The notes: generated by a model not told the origin, from the sequence alone. DNA of 64,000 bases from Kangiella aquimarina DSM 16071 (GCF_000374105.1 NZ_KB893650.1:1395144-1459143), one strand, 5' to 3'; counted from the first letter of the stretch, positions 44,571 to 54,265 are shown. Translations and numbers: made by a program.

Positions 44571-45803
44571 ATGAGTATAAGCAAAACATTAGTACCACTT
44601 GGAGTCACACTTTCTGCAATATTATTTGCCGGGCAGGCTGTGGCGGATGAACCACAGGTTAAAATATCCGGAAAATCAGCCACTACCAGTGTAGAAATGC
44701 AGCAAAAGGAAACTGGTGAGGTTGCTAACAAAACCGATAAGGTTCCTGCTGCCAGTAATCGAACTTCGTCTTACTCTTCAAAGCAGGTCACAACTGACCT
44801 TAAAGCTGAGCTTCAGCTTGAGCTAGATAAGACTACTGCTAAAACTCGTAGTGAAATGCGTGCACAAAAAAGTAATCTTCCAGAGAAGTCTGAAAAGAGC
44901 TTAAGTTCAGGAATGAACCACTTATATGTATATGATGGCTCTGTATACTTGTCAGAAGATTACGATGGTGATGGCTATTATACTAAGCTAAGCGTGAATT
45001 TTGATGTGGACGCATATTACAATGAATATTATGACGTATATGCAGAAATGTTTATCCGAAAAAATGGCGATAGTGAATGGACTCATTATTACACCACAGA
45101 TGTGTTTACTATTTATGGTGATAACTCTTCTGATGACTACACGGTAACCACAAAGCTCAATAGTGGTTTTCCTCCTGGTCGATATGAAGTGTTAATTGAT
45201 TTGTTTGAATACGGTTATTCCGGTGTTGTGGATACCTATTCTGAATATGACGATGCAGACCTTGGCTGGTTGCCACTTGAAGATAAAACCTATGAGGCTG
45301 GCAATGTATCCAGCAATACCTGGGTAACTACCGTTAAAACTGAGATCTGGACTGATAGCGATAATGATGGTTTCTATCGTGACTTCACCATCAGCTTCGA
45401 TGTAGATACTGAGCAATCCTCAAGAGATGTTTACGCGATTCTTTATCAGAGAGTACCTGGCTACAGTTGGGAGTATGAAACAGAAACGGCTGTCTTGACA
45501 GTGGTTGGTGCCAGTGCTGATGACGTGATTTCAATTGATGCTGAATGGCAGTCAGGCTATCCGACGGATTATTATGACTTCCGCATTGAGCTTATAGATG
45601 CGGATACGGGTGAAGTGTTGGATGATGTTTCCAGTGAGTTTTCATCATTACTCGAGGTGCCACTGGAAGATGCAGGGCGCGATACTCGTAGCACAACGGT
45701 AACTCCGCCACCTTCATCAACCAGTTATGGTTCAGGCGGTGGTAGCTGGAGTTTATTGGGCTTGTCACTTCTGGGGTTATTCGCCTGGTTCAGACGTCGC
45801 TAA
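44571..45803 (+). CDS. Choice-of-anchor H-like GlyGly-CTERM surface protein
   Basis: From ATG 44571 (SD AAAGGAG) the product is about 410 residues with signal peptide MSISKTLVPLGVTLSAILFAGQAVA. Two related domains of about 120 residues follow, each with a DSDxDGxY/DYDGDGYY strand (YDGDGYYTKLSVNFDVDAY and SDNDGFYRDFTISFDVDTE). The C-terminus YGSGGGSWSLLGLSLLGLFAWFRRR is a GlyGly-CTERM signal for rhombosortase and type II secretion. The architecture matches what is annotated as choice-of-anchor H. The frame extends upstream to 44502 but without signal peptide or SD. Function is unknown. Confidence 0.82.
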   Translation: MSISKTLVPLGVTLSAILFAGQAVADEPQVKISGKSATTSVEMQQKETGEVANKTDKVPAASNRTSSYSSKQVTTDLKAELQLELDKTTAKTRSEMRAQKSNLPEKSEKSLSSGMNHLYVYDGSVYLSEDYDGDGYYTKLSVNFDVDAYYNEYYDVYAEMFIRKNGDSEWTHYYTTDVFTIYGDNSSDDYTVTTKLNSGFPPGRYEVLIDLFEYGYSGVVDTYSEYDDADLGWLPLEDKTYEAGNVSSNTWVTTVKTEIWTDSDNDGFYRDFTISFDVDTEQSSRDVYAILYQRVPGYSWEYETETAVLTVVGASADDVISIDAEWQSGYPTDYYDFRIELIDADTGEVLDDVSSEFSSLLEVPLEDAGRDTRSTTVTPPPSSTSYGSGGGSWSLLGLSLLGLFAWFRRR

Positions 45804-45824
45804 TTCAATCAAAAATCAAGTCAT

Positions 45825-45852
45825 AAAAAGCAGCTGTTTCAGCTGCTTTTTT
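45825..45852 (+). terminator. Intrinsic terminator
   Basis: GCAGCT and AGCTGC pair around GTTTC with flanking A and T runs, 22 bases after the stop of the surface protein gene. Confidence 0.85.
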
Positions 45853-45971
45853 GTTATTGGACGGCTTCTTGTAGTTCAGTCATGCTTGTAATATCCTGTT
45901 ACAAGTTTAACCATCATAAGATTCTAATTTAATTACAATAATCATCATTTTGAAGGAAATCGAAAACAAGA

Positions 45972-48209
45972 ATGCATTTACTGAAGTCCAGCTGCTGTTT
46001 GCTTGCGTTTGCGTCGTTTTTTGTCGCTACCGAAGGCCAGTCTCTAGAAAATATTAATATCCCAAAAGTAGAAGGGGACATTACCCTGGATGGCAAACTT
46101 GATGAAGCCATTTGGAATAATGCTATCAAAGTCTCTTTGGATTATGAGACTCGACCCGGAGAAAACACTCAAGCTCCTGTTGCAACCACTGCATACGTTG
46201 CTCAAAACGGTGACTCTTTGCTGGTTGCCTTTATTGCTGAAGATCCAGACCCTTCTAAGCTGTATTACTCCTTTCGCGATCGTGACGGGTGGGGTGACGA
46301 TCAAGTTGGTTTTAAGGTAGATACATTCAATGATGGGCGAAAAGCATATAACTTTTTTGTTAATCCAGTTGGAGTTCAGTCTGACAGTATAGAAGATGAC
46401 ATTAGCCTTTCTGAAGATACTTCCTGGAATGGTATCTGGTACAGTGCTGCTCATATAACCAAAACAGGCTATAACGTTGAAATAAAGTTGCCCTTTAAGG
46501 TCCTCAGGTTTCCAGAAAATAGTGATAAATGGGGCATAGACTTCGTACGGTTCTATCCTCGAGGTTATATGTATCGACTGGCTCATTCACCACAGAGACG
46601 GGATATCAATTGTTATGTATGCCAGATAACAAAAGCCGAGGGTTTTGAAGGGATTGAAAGTGGTCGTAATCTTGAGATGACCCCCTATATAGTTGCACAG
46701 GATTCGCAGACACGAAGCCCACCAGCAGAACCTGCATGGCAGGGTGATGGAGTTGATTGGGAAGCCGGTTTAGATCTGCGTTGGGGAATTACAGATTCCT
46801 CGGTTCTGAATGCGACTATAAATCCAGACTTTTCTCAGGTCGAAACAGACGCTGCTCAACTGGATGTTAACACTCAGTTTTCTTTATTTTATTCGGAAAA
46901 GCGCCCATTCTTTTTAGAGGGTGCTGAGTATTTCAGAACACCTTTTACCTTGCTCAACACACGGACAATTGCTAACCCTGATTTTGGAGCCAAATACATA
47001 GGAAAGAACGAAGGCCATTCATTTGGTATCTTAGCGAGTCGCGATCAACAAACCTCCTTTTTAATACCAGGTAGCCTAAGCTCCTCTCTGGCTAGACTTA
47101 CTGATGTTGATGGTAGCGACCTTGAGTCTGACGTATTCGCAGCAAGATATGCTTACGACCTTGGTGAAAAATCTCAAATTGGTGGCATGATTACTCACCG
47201 TAGTGCTGATGGCTACCGAAATAGTGTGGCAGCCATTGATGGCAAATATATGATCACCAACGTGGATGAGCTACGTTATGAAGTTATGTATTCGGATACA
47301 GAAAATCCTCAGCAACTTCAGCAAGACTATGGCCTGGCGCCAAGCAGCGATGGTCTTGGATATCGAGTGAATTATTCTCATAATGGACGCGATTGGGATG
47401 TTTTCGCAACCCACATTGACTTTGATAATGATTTTAGAGCGGACCTGGGCTACAAACCTCAGGTCGGATATGACCGACAGGCCTTTGGTGTTAAACGAAA
47501 TTGGTATGGAACAGAGGCTAATAATGATTTTTTCTCTGATTACAGCTTGCAGGTCAAGGGCGAGCGAGTTACTGAGTATACCGATCAAAAACTTTGGGAT
47601 CTGGCAACGATAACTTTAAATGCCAATGGCGAATATCGCTCAGGATTCACTTTAGTTGGAAATGTAAGTTATGAGTTTTATCAGGATAACTGGTTTCCAC
47701 AAAAGTATTACTCGCATAGTGGTTCTTTTTACCCGGTAAATGCATTAAGAGTGGGGTATAACATTCGCTGGGGTGATGGTGTTGATTACAGAAATGCCCG
47801 AGCAGCGACTTATCAGGAATACGGGGTTTATAGTAACTGGCAAGTTACCCCGCATTGGTCATTCGGCGGAGAGTGGCAGTTCACCGACTTCGATGTTGAG
47901 CAGGGACAATTATTCAAAGCTGATATCTTTAACTTTGATACACGCTACCAATTTGATCAGTACAGTTATTTAAAGTTTGTAATCCGTTATACCGATGTTG
48001 ATTATAATGCTCCTCTCTATTCAAACCCTAATCAGGTGAGCCGTGAAACTATTATCGATAGACAATTGTTATACGGTTACAAATGGAATCCAAGAACGGT
48101 TTTCTATTTAGGTTACTCGGATAATGGTTTTGAGGATAATACGGTTAATCAATTTGAAAGAACGGGCAAAACTTTCTTCTCAAAATTCAGTTATGCATTT
48201 CAGTTTTAA
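45972..48209 (+). CDS. DUF5916 outer-membrane protein with N-terminal CBM9-like domain
   Basis: A 745-residue exported protein with signal peptide MHLLKSSCCLLAFASFFVATEG. The N-terminal VEGDITLDGKLDEAIWNNAIKV is the CBM9-like sugar-binding or substrate-recognition domain seen in DUF5916 proteins. RDRDGWGDDQVGFKVDTFNDGRKAYNFFVNPVGVQSDS and INPDFSQVETDAAQLDVNTQFSLFYSEKRPFFLEGAEYF are diagnostic. The rest is beta-barrel-like with alternating aromatic strands, ending in Phe (SYAFQF), as in outer-membrane proteins. Function is not established. A terminator follows. Confidence 0.88.
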   Translation: MHLLKSSCCLLAFASFFVATEGQSLENINIPKVEGDITLDGKLDEAIWNNAIKVSLDYETRPGENTQAPVATTAYVAQNGDSLLVAFIAEDPDPSKLYYSFRDRDGWGDDQVGFKVDTFNDGRKAYNFFVNPVGVQSDSIEDDISLSEDTSWNGIWYSAAHITKTGYNVEIKLPFKVLRFPENSDKWGIDFVRFYPRGYMYRLAHSPQRRDINCYVCQITKAEGFEGIESGRNLEMTPYIVAQDSQTRSPPAEPAWQGDGVDWEAGLDLRWGITDSSVLNATINPDFSQVETDAAQLDVNTQFSLFYSEKRPFFLEGAEYFRTPFTLLNTRTIANPDFGAKYIGKNEGHSFGILASRDQQTSFLIPGSLSSSLARLTDVDGSDLESDVFAARYAYDLGEKSQIGGMITHRSADGYRNSVAAIDGKYMITNVDELRYEVMYSDTENPQQLQQDYGLAPSSDGLGYRVNYSHNGRDWDVFATHIDFDNDFRADLGYKPQVGYDRQAFGVKRNWYGTEANNDFFSDYSLQVKGERVTEYTDQKLWDLATITLNANGEYRSGFTLVGNVSYEFYQDNWFPQKYYSHSGSFYPVNALRVGYNIRWGDGVDYRNARAATYQEYGVYSNWQVTPHWSFGGEWQFTDFDVEQGQLFKADIFNFDTRYQFDQYSYLKFVIRYTDVDYNAPLYSNPNQVSRETIIDRQLLYGYKWNPRTVFYLGYSDNGFEDNTVNQFERTGKTFFSKFSYAFQF

Positions 48210-48224
48210 GTTTAGTTAGAAGAC

Positions 48225-48256
48225 AAAAAAGCAGCCAACTTAGGCTGCTTTTTTTA
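48225..48256. terminator. Bidirectional intrinsic terminator
   Basis: GCAGCC and GGCTGC pair around AACTTA with A-run and T-run, between convergent genes DUF5916 and the CoA lyase. Confidence 0.88.
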
Positions 48257-48274
48257 TGCATGAATACTTTTTAT

Positions 48275-49288
48275 TTAGGCGAAGAATCGTTTTTGTGCTT
48301 GTTCCGGGATTGATAAGCCACTGACATGAGCGCGCTCAAGCAGTTGCCAGTAGTAACGGTAAGTGGCCCGATCATGCAGTTCACCTTCGTATTGGATAGG
48401 TCCCCAGTGATTATCCTGTGCGGCAATGAGAATATTGGCCGCATCATTAACCTCTGAGTAATCTGGCTTCATGGCATCCACTATCGACTGGATTTGAGTA
48501 GGGTAAATGCTCCACATACGCAGGAAGCCGAACTCGTTACGTGCGCGCTCAGCATCTTTATATGTCTGGTAGGGATTTTTCAAATCTAATGTGACGTTGT
48601 GCGATGGAACAACACCGTTGGCCAGTGCTGCTGCCGACATCTCAACTTTGGCACGAGCGAGCAATGGGTGATCAAATTGGCCTGGACTCCTCATGCATGA
48701 AGCTGGTATGGCTCCCTGGTGGCTGCTGACAAAATCCATCATACCGAAGTCCAATACCTGAACCGTTTCAATTTTGGCAATATCCCATACTTCTCTTAAC
48801 GCTCCATGTGTTTCAATCAGGACGTGCACAGGTATTGAACGCTCAATTCCGTTCTGTTGGCACACGGTTTTAATGTAATCGACCATTTCCTGAATGTGGG
48901 CCGCACAGGTTGTTTTAGGAAGTGTAAAGTAGGTAACAATGTTGCCAATTTTTGGAATCAGAATATCAAGATCAGCTTTCCAATGAGGATGCTGATAATC
49001 ATGGATGCGAACGCCAGCCATTTTGTGCTTATTCGCACCGCTGGATAATACTGTGGCAATCATTTCGGCATGCTCTTTTTCTTTGCCTGCCTGCGCTCCA
49101 TCTTCACAATCACAAGTGATGTCAAATACCGGTCCAATGGTGTCCTGCATTTCGAGTGCTTTTCGGATTAATTTCTCGCTGCCGGCAAAGTGTTCACAGC
49201 TTGGAATGACTGGAAATGGCTTCTCAGCATCAAATAATGCATCTTTCGGATGAACCATTGAACTCACTATATTCTCCTTATTTATCAA
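48275..49288 (-). CDS. HpcH/HpaI/CitE-superfamily CoA ester lyase
   Basis: A 337-residue lyase of the CitE-like superfamily, which cleaves 3-hydroxyacyl-CoA such as malyl-CoA or citramalyl-CoA. FDITCDCEDGAQAGKEKEHAEMI has the acidic metal site, VHVLIETHGALREVWDIA the Glu of the active site and VLDFGMMDFVSSHQGAIPASCM the substrate loop. It is longer than CitE and only distantly similar to the two lyases across the divergent promoter. Its gene points away from the acyl-CoA synthetase operon, with a 143-base shared control region, so co-regulation is likely. The substrate is unknown. Confidence 0.82.
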   Translation of the reverse strand: MINKENIVSSMVHPKDALFDAEKPFPVIPSCEHFAGSEKLIRKALEMQDTIGPVFDITCDCEDGAQAGKEKEHAEMIATVLSSGANKHKMAGVRIHDYQHPHWKADLDILIPKIGNIVTYFTLPKTTCAAHIQEMVDYIKTVCQQNGIERSIPVHVLIETHGALREVWDIAKIETVQVLDFGMMDFVSSHQGAIPASCMRSPGQFDHPLLARAKVEMSAAALANGVVPSHNVTLDLKNPYQTYKDAERARNEFGFLRMWSIYPTQIQSIVDAMKPDYSEVNDAANILIAAQDNHWGPIQYEGELHDRATYRYYWQLLERAHVSGLSIPEQAQKRFFA

Positions 49289-49359
49289 TTAGATAACATG
49301 TATTGCAACCTATTGTTCAGGTGCGTTGTCCAATTAATACTAGCGCGGAGCGAATAAAA

Positions 49360-49390
49360 TTCAAACAAAAATTTGAAATAATCGTTTGAA
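49360..49390. promoter_or_regulatory. Candidate operator between divergent CoA-lyase genes
   Basis: TTCAAA (49360-49365), TTTGAA (49372-49377) and TTTGAA (49385-49390) are evenly spaced half-sites; TTCAAAC and GTTTGAA (49384-49390) also form a 7-bp inverted repeat. They lie 42-72 bases from ATG 49432 and on the other side from the divergent gene. Confidence 0.4.
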
Positions 49391-49431
49391 TATGATTTAT
49401 TTATGCAAAATAACTGGTCGGATTAGTTAAA

Positions 49432-50553
49432 ATGATGCAAGAGCATTCTTTCTTGGAAAAAGTAGACGAACAGATCGTGTTGGGGGGCTTCTGGCCAGGG
49501 ATCCAGTTGTATTATCCGCCAGTAAAGTACTCTCCCGCAGATGGGGTCTATGAAACGATGGAGCAGGCCTCTGCGCGTATGAGGAAATACGCACATAATA
49601 CCAGTGCACATACCTTACTTTTTGACCTTGAAGATGGTTGCCGTCAAAAAGCTATGAGCCGTGAGCTGTTACGGCAAGAGCTTCCTTTATTTGAAAATCG
49701 AACATTCCAAATCGCAGTCCGTATCAATCCATTCCGCACCGATGAGTATGAAGAGGACCTCAAACTTATTCGCGATATGTCGGATTACATTGATGTGATT
49801 GTATTGGCCAAGGCGGGCGAGGTTTACGGTGCAGCAGAAATTCGTGACTTATCGTCCTGGCTAGTTAGTGTTAATCCTAAAATTGAAATTCAGCCAATCA
49901 TTGAGCATCCTCGCTCACTCAAGATTTCTCCAGAATTGATGCAGTATTCAACTGTGCGTCATGTCGTGTTTGGTATTCATGATTTCTCTAAAGCGATGGC
50001 AATTCACTTAACACCTGAAGGTTGGATTGATGAGTTAAAAACCTATCTTCGTATGTTGTTACTGGAAGCGCGTATTGCTGGGACTGGGGTGATAGGTGGC
50101 GTTGAGGTTTTAATTAATAAAACGCCAATGCCTGAGAGTTATATCGAGCCTCATGACGTTCGTCGTTGGTTAGATTTGCATGGTGAACGTGAATCACATG
50201 TTGTCCATCAACATGCATTAGTTGAGGCGCAAATGGGCCTTACCGGTAAACAGGTCATCCATCCTTTCCATATTCATTTGTGTAAAGTGGCTTTCACACC
50301 ATCGCCTCTGCAGATTGAGCGAAACGTTAATATTCTCCAGGCCGCAATCGATGCCGATGCACTATTAGGCGGAGCCATTAAGTTTGAAGGCGAAATGCTC
50401 GATCCACCAATGTTTGGTAAAGCACTGCAGAGTCTGTTGCGTGCCTATGCATTAAAATCATTGGATGAAAAGGACAAAGCCTTTGCGTTGGATGTCTTGA
50501 AACGATTACCAGTTCATGTGATCCGTGAAAACTGGCCATACGGAATGATTTAA
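49432..50553 (+). CDS. HpcH/HpaI/CitE-superfamily lyase, long type
   Basis: A 373-residue enzyme. LLFDLEDGCRQKAMSREL (residues about 63-80) supplies the acidic metal-binding site, IAVRINPFRTDEYEEDLKLI the conserved Arg, IQPIIEHPRSL the catalytic Glu and VVFGIHDFSKAM the glycine/aspartate loop of the CitE superfamily. GKQVIHPFHIHLCKVAF is the late motif. It is longer than CitE by about 70 residues. First gene of a four-gene operon (gap 8, then 25, then 52 bases). Probably a CoA-thioester C-C lyase; the substrate is not known. Confidence 0.8.
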   Translation: MMQEHSFLEKVDEQIVLGGFWPGIQLYYPPVKYSPADGVYETMEQASARMRKYAHNTSAHTLLFDLEDGCRQKAMSRELLRQELPLFENRTFQIAVRINPFRTDEYEEDLKLIRDMSDYIDVIVLAKAGEVYGAAEIRDLSSWLVSVNPKIEIQPIIEHPRSLKISPELMQYSTVRHVVFGIHDFSKAMAIHLTPEGWIDELKTYLRMLLLEARIAGTGVIGGVEVLINKTPMPESYIEPHDVRRWLDLHGERESHVVHQHALVEAQMGLTGKQVIHPFHIHLCKVAFTPSPLQIERNVNILQAAIDADALLGGAIKFEGEMLDPPMFGKALQSLLRAYALKSLDEKDKAFALDVLKRLPVHVIRENWPYGMI

Positions 50554-50561
50554 GGATTATT

Positions 50562-52217
50562 ATGAAATATTCCTTTGAGGAAATTGTTCATTACAATCAA
50601 CAAACCAATGAGTGGCAATGGCAATTACCGGCATACTTCAACATTTGTGAAGCCTGTGTTGATCAACATGCTTCATTGGAAAAAGCCAATCAGCCTGCTT
50701 TGATTGTCGAAGACGAGTCTCTGGGAACAAGCCAGGTTACATACTCGCAACTTGCGCAAAAAACTTCTCAATTCGCAAATCTACTACAATCGATAGCTCT
50801 TTCACCGGACAATCGTATTCTGATTCGCCTACCTAACTCATTGGAATACCCGATTGCATTTTTCGGTGCCATAAAATATTCAGCAATTGCGGTTCCAACC
50901 TCAACCTTACTTTCAGCCAGTGAAGTGTCCTATTTGGCAAATGATTCTCAGGCCAGTGTTTTAGTTACTCATAAAACAATGTGGTCAGAACTTGAAAATG
51001 ATTTAAAGGACTCGTCTGTGCAGACCGTCTTGCTGACTGGCGAAGGTGAACTACCACAATCAAAAAGATTTAAGTTAATTGATTTTAACCAGGCGCTCGA
51101 TTCACAATCGGTAGATTTCACCCCTGTTAAAACAACAGTAAATGATCCTGCCTATCTGGTATACACATCAGGTACAACAGGTTATCCCAAGGGCGTACTG
51201 CATGCCCAGCGAGCTTTACTTGGTCGATTGCCAGCAAGTCGCTACTGGTTTGATTTTCAGGATGGAGTATCTGAGCGAATCATGCATTCAGGTAAGTTCA
51301 ATTGGACCTATGTCTTAGGTACAGCCTTGATGGACCCCTTACTGCATGGTCATACCGTGATAGCCTACGAAGGTCACAATGATGCACATACCTGGCCGAA
51401 GCTGATTCAAAAACATGAATGTAGTATTTTTATTGGTGTGCCAACCATTTACCGACAAATCATCCAAAAAACTGATTACGCAGGAAAAGATTTACCTTCG
51501 TTGAAACATTGTATGAGTGCAGGTGAGCATTTATCGGATGAAATGCAGAAATCATGGGAAGAACGCTTTAATGCGCCCATTTATGAAGCTATTGGCATGT
51601 CTGAAATATCCTATTATATCTCTCAACATAAAAAAGCCAGAGTGGTTCCAGGTGCCGCAGGCTTTATTCAGCCGGGCCATAAGGTTGAGTTATTAAATGA
51701 TCAGCTTGAGCCTGTAGAAAATGGTGAAGAGGGCATGATCTGTATTCGTGCTGATGATCCTGGTTTGTTTCTTTCCTATTGGAATCTTCCTGAAGAAACT
51801 GTAAAAGCTGTTCATGATGGTTGGTTTTTTACGGGTGATTATGCCAAGCGAGATGAACAGAATTACGTTTGGTTTCTAGGCCGAAAAGACGACATCATCA
51901 ATACTTTTGGTTTTCGGGTATCGCCACATGAAGTAGAGCGAGTCATAAAGGCACATCCGGATGTCGCAGACTGTGTAGCTTTAGGTGAAGACGTTGGAAA
52001 AGACAAAACGCTAATAGTGGTGTGTGTTATTCCGGAGCCCGATCACAATGTGACTGAAGAACAAATTTTGGATTATGGGCTGCAAAAGTTAGCCAAGTAT
52101 AAAGCTCCAAAGAAAGTATACCTGGTGCGTGATTATCCACGTACCAAAAATGGCAAAGTACTTCGCAAGAAGTTACTGCAACACCTCGAACAGTATTTAA
52201 TTTCTAGTGATGAATGA
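50562..52217 (+). CDS. AMP-forming acyl-CoA synthetase
   Basis: A 551-residue ANL-superfamily ligase that activates a carboxylic acid as CoA thioester. The P-loop-like YLVYTSGTTGYPKGVLHAQRALL (residues about 197-219), YEAIGMSEISYY, GWFFTGDYAKRDEQNYVWFLGRKDDIINTFGFRVSPHEVE and the C-terminal PRTKNGKVLRKKL (with catalytic Lys) are complete. It is flanked by lyases and a MaoC hydratase, so its acid product likely feeds their pathway, perhaps a branched C5 dicarboxylic or 3-methyl acid; the true acid is inference. Confidence 0.9.
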   Translation: MKYSFEEIVHYNQQTNEWQWQLPAYFNICEACVDQHASLEKANQPALIVEDESLGTSQVTYSQLAQKTSQFANLLQSIALSPDNRILIRLPNSLEYPIAFFGAIKYSAIAVPTSTLLSASEVSYLANDSQASVLVTHKTMWSELENDLKDSSVQTVLLTGEGELPQSKRFKLIDFNQALDSQSVDFTPVKTTVNDPAYLVYTSGTTGYPKGVLHAQRALLGRLPASRYWFDFQDGVSERIMHSGKFNWTYVLGTALMDPLLHGHTVIAYEGHNDAHTWPKLIQKHECSIFIGVPTIYRQIIQKTDYAGKDLPSLKHCMSAGEHLSDEMQKSWEERFNAPIYEAIGMSEISYYISQHKKARVVPGAAGFIQPGHKVELLNDQLEPVENGEEGMICIRADDPGLFLSYWNLPEETVKAVHDGWFFTGDYAKRDEQNYVWFLGRKDDIINTFGFRVSPHEVERVIKAHPDVADCVALGEDVGKDKTLIVVCVIPEPDHNVTEEQILDYGLQKLAKYKAPKKVYLVRDYPRTKNGKVLRKKLLQHLEQYLISSDE

Positions 52218-52242
52218 CTAGACACTAATTTTCAAAGGATAA

Positions 52243-53151
52243 ATGATGGAATCAACGCTGAATTATCGTCCTCGCAGAACAATGTTGTATGTCCCTACAC
52301 ACGTTGAACGTTATCTGGAAAAAGCCAGAGGGTTGGCGGCCGACAGTGTTATCTTTGATTTGCAGGAGTCAGTGCCACCTCAACATAAACAAACCGCACG
52401 CGATGGTTTGATCAAGGCATTTTCTCAGTCAAAAGACTTTGAGTATTCGGAGCGGATTGTACGCGTTAACCCCCTTCATACTGAATGGGGCAAAGAAGAT
52501 CTGGAAGCTATTAAAAACCTCGATATTGATGCGATATTACTTCCCCGGATCGAATCCGCTGACTCCCTGATTCAATACATACAGCAGATCGATGCTATTC
52601 GATCGGATAAGCTTGATATCATGATTAATATCGAAAGTCCGCTCGGTGTTATGCATGCTGAAGAAATCTGTGCAGCCAGTGATAGAGTTAGTTGTGTGGT
52701 GATGGGGGTGACAGATTTATCCAATGAATTAAAAATTACTCAAACCAACGATCGCTCTGGTTTATTGACCAGTTTGTCATTGGTTGTTCTGGCAGCACGA
52801 GCTTATAAAAAATGTGTTATCGATGGCCCGCATTTTGATTTAAAAAATATTCAGGCTTGCGAGTTTTCCTGCCGACAGGCTCGCGATCTAGGCTTTGATG
52901 GTAAGGCTGTTGTTCATCCTATCCAGCTGGCATATACCAATGACGCCTTTACACCGAAGCTCGATGACATTAATCGTGCTAAAGCCATTATTGAAGCAAT
53001 CAATCAAGCCAATGAAGAAGGGCGCAATGTTGCTGTAATTGATGACCGCTTAATCGAGCCTTCTTTGAAAGAGTGGGCTGAGCGAGTGCTAACGCTATAC
53101 AACACAGTAAAAGAGTTAGGCCAAAACGAGTTAATTGGGGCTAGCCGATAA
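52243..53151 (+). CDS. CitE-like CoA ester lyase
   Basis: A 302-residue lyase of regular CitE length. RRTMLYVPTHVERYLEKARGLAADSVIFDLQESVPPQHK is the canonical N-terminus (LYVPG.. as LYVPT), with Asp and Glu of FDLQESV as metal site. INIESPLGVMHAEEI supplies the active Glu and GFDGKAVVHPIQLAYTNDAF is the late block. Typical reactions are cleavage of citramalyl-CoA or malyl-CoA to acetyl-CoA plus an oxo acid. Lies between the acyl-CoA synthetase and the MaoC hydratase, which together resemble itaconate- or mesaconate-type catabolism. Confidence 0.85.
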   Translation: MMESTLNYRPRRTMLYVPTHVERYLEKARGLAADSVIFDLQESVPPQHKQTARDGLIKAFSQSKDFEYSERIVRVNPLHTEWGKEDLEAIKNLDIDAILLPRIESADSLIQYIQQIDAIRSDKLDIMINIESPLGVMHAEEICAASDRVSCVVMGVTDLSNELKITQTNDRSGLLTSLSLVVLAARAYKKCVIDGPHFDLKNIQACEFSCRQARDLGFDGKAVVHPIQLAYTNDAFTPKLDDINRAKAIIEAINQANEEGRNVAVIDDRLIEPSLKEWAERVLTLYNTVKELGQNELIGASR

Positions 53152-53203
53152 GTATGATTTCAGGTAGTGTTTAAACAATAAGACAAACTAATAGCGACAG
53201 CAC

Positions 53204-54265
53204 ATGAATAAATCATCCGCCGGACGGTTCTTTGAAGACTTTTCATTAGGGCAACTTATTGAGCATCCCATTCCGCGTACTATTACGGAAGGTGATGCCA
53301 GCCTGTATATAGCCTTAACCGGTAGCCGCTTTAGTTTGTTCTCAAGCCATCACCTTGCTCGCAAAGTTGGTTTTGCAAAACCACCAGTTGATAACCTATT
53401 ACTATTTCACATTGCCTTCGGTAAAACGGTTCAGGACATTTCACTCAATGCAGTGGCTAATCTGGGATATGCCGAGGTGCAGTTTGTACTGCCAGCGTTT
53501 ATTGGTGACACGATTTCAGTGCTTTCAGAAGTTATTGGTTTAAAGGAAAACTCAAACGGAAAGACTGGCATTGTTTATGTTCATTCTCGCGCTACGAATC
53601 AAGATGGCCATTTGGTAGCCAGCTGGAAGCGCTGGGTTATGGTGCATAAGAAAGAAGAGGGTATGCAGAATACTTATGCGGTTCAACCACAGCTCAACTC
53701 AGAAGTTAGTCCTGCGCACTTGGCTATGCCCGATCAGTTTAATGCTGATAACTACAGCTACATCTCTAGTGGAGAAACTTTTGTTTTCAAGGATTATCAA
53801 GTTGGGGAGTGGATTGATCATATTGATGGTTTGACGATTGATGCAACTGAACACACCATGGCTACTAAGCTCTATCAGAACAATGCCAAAGTCCATTTTA
53901 ATTATCACCAGATGCAAGATAGCCAGCACCAGCAACGTCTGGTTTATGGTGGCCACATTATCTCGTTATGCCGCTCTCTTTCACATAATGGTCTAGCCAA
54001 CGCACAATGGCTAGCGGCCATCAATGGTGGAGCACACCTCAACCCTACCTATGCAGGCAACACTATCTATGCGGCAACTCAGGTTCAGAATAAATACGAT
54101 CTTGGGTTTGGTATGGGCGCACTAAGGTTAAAAACGATTGGTTTTAAAAACATTCAATGGTCTTCCATCAAAGAGCAGGTCAGTTCGGCAAATAGTGTTA
54201 AAGACTATCCTGATAATGTAGTGTTGGACTTAGACTATACCGTACTGATCCCTAATCCAAAATAG
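53204..54265 (+). CDS. MaoC-family dehydratase with two hot-dog domains (mesaconyl-CoA hydratase-like)
   Basis: A 353-residue hydratase of the double hot-dog MaoC type. The first domain shows FFEDFSLGQLIEHPIPRTITEGDASLYIALTGSRFSLFSSH and the second KDYQVGEWIDHIDGLTIDATEHTMATKLYQNNAKVHFNYH. RLVYGGHIISLCRSLSHNGL contains a conserved His/Gly block. Length and layout resemble mesaconyl-CoA hydratases, which hydrate mesaconyl-CoA to beta-methylmalyl-CoA for a CitE-type lyase, matching its neighbours. Last gene of the operon. The substrate is inference. Confidence 0.82.
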   Translation: MNKSSAGRFFEDFSLGQLIEHPIPRTITEGDASLYIALTGSRFSLFSSHHLARKVGFAKPPVDNLLLFHIAFGKTVQDISLNAVANLGYAEVQFVLPAFIGDTISVLSEVIGLKENSNGKTGIVYVHSRATNQDGHLVASWKRWVMVHKKEEGMQNTYAVQPQLNSEVSPAHLAMPDQFNADNYSYISSGETFVFKDYQVGEWIDHIDGLTIDATEHTMATKLYQNNAKVHFNYHQMQDSQHQQRLVYGGHIISLCRSLSHNGLANAQWLAAINGGAHLNPTYAGNTIYAATQVQNKYDLGFGMGALRLKTIGFKNIQWSSIKEQVSSANSVKDYPDNVVLDLDYTVLIPNPK

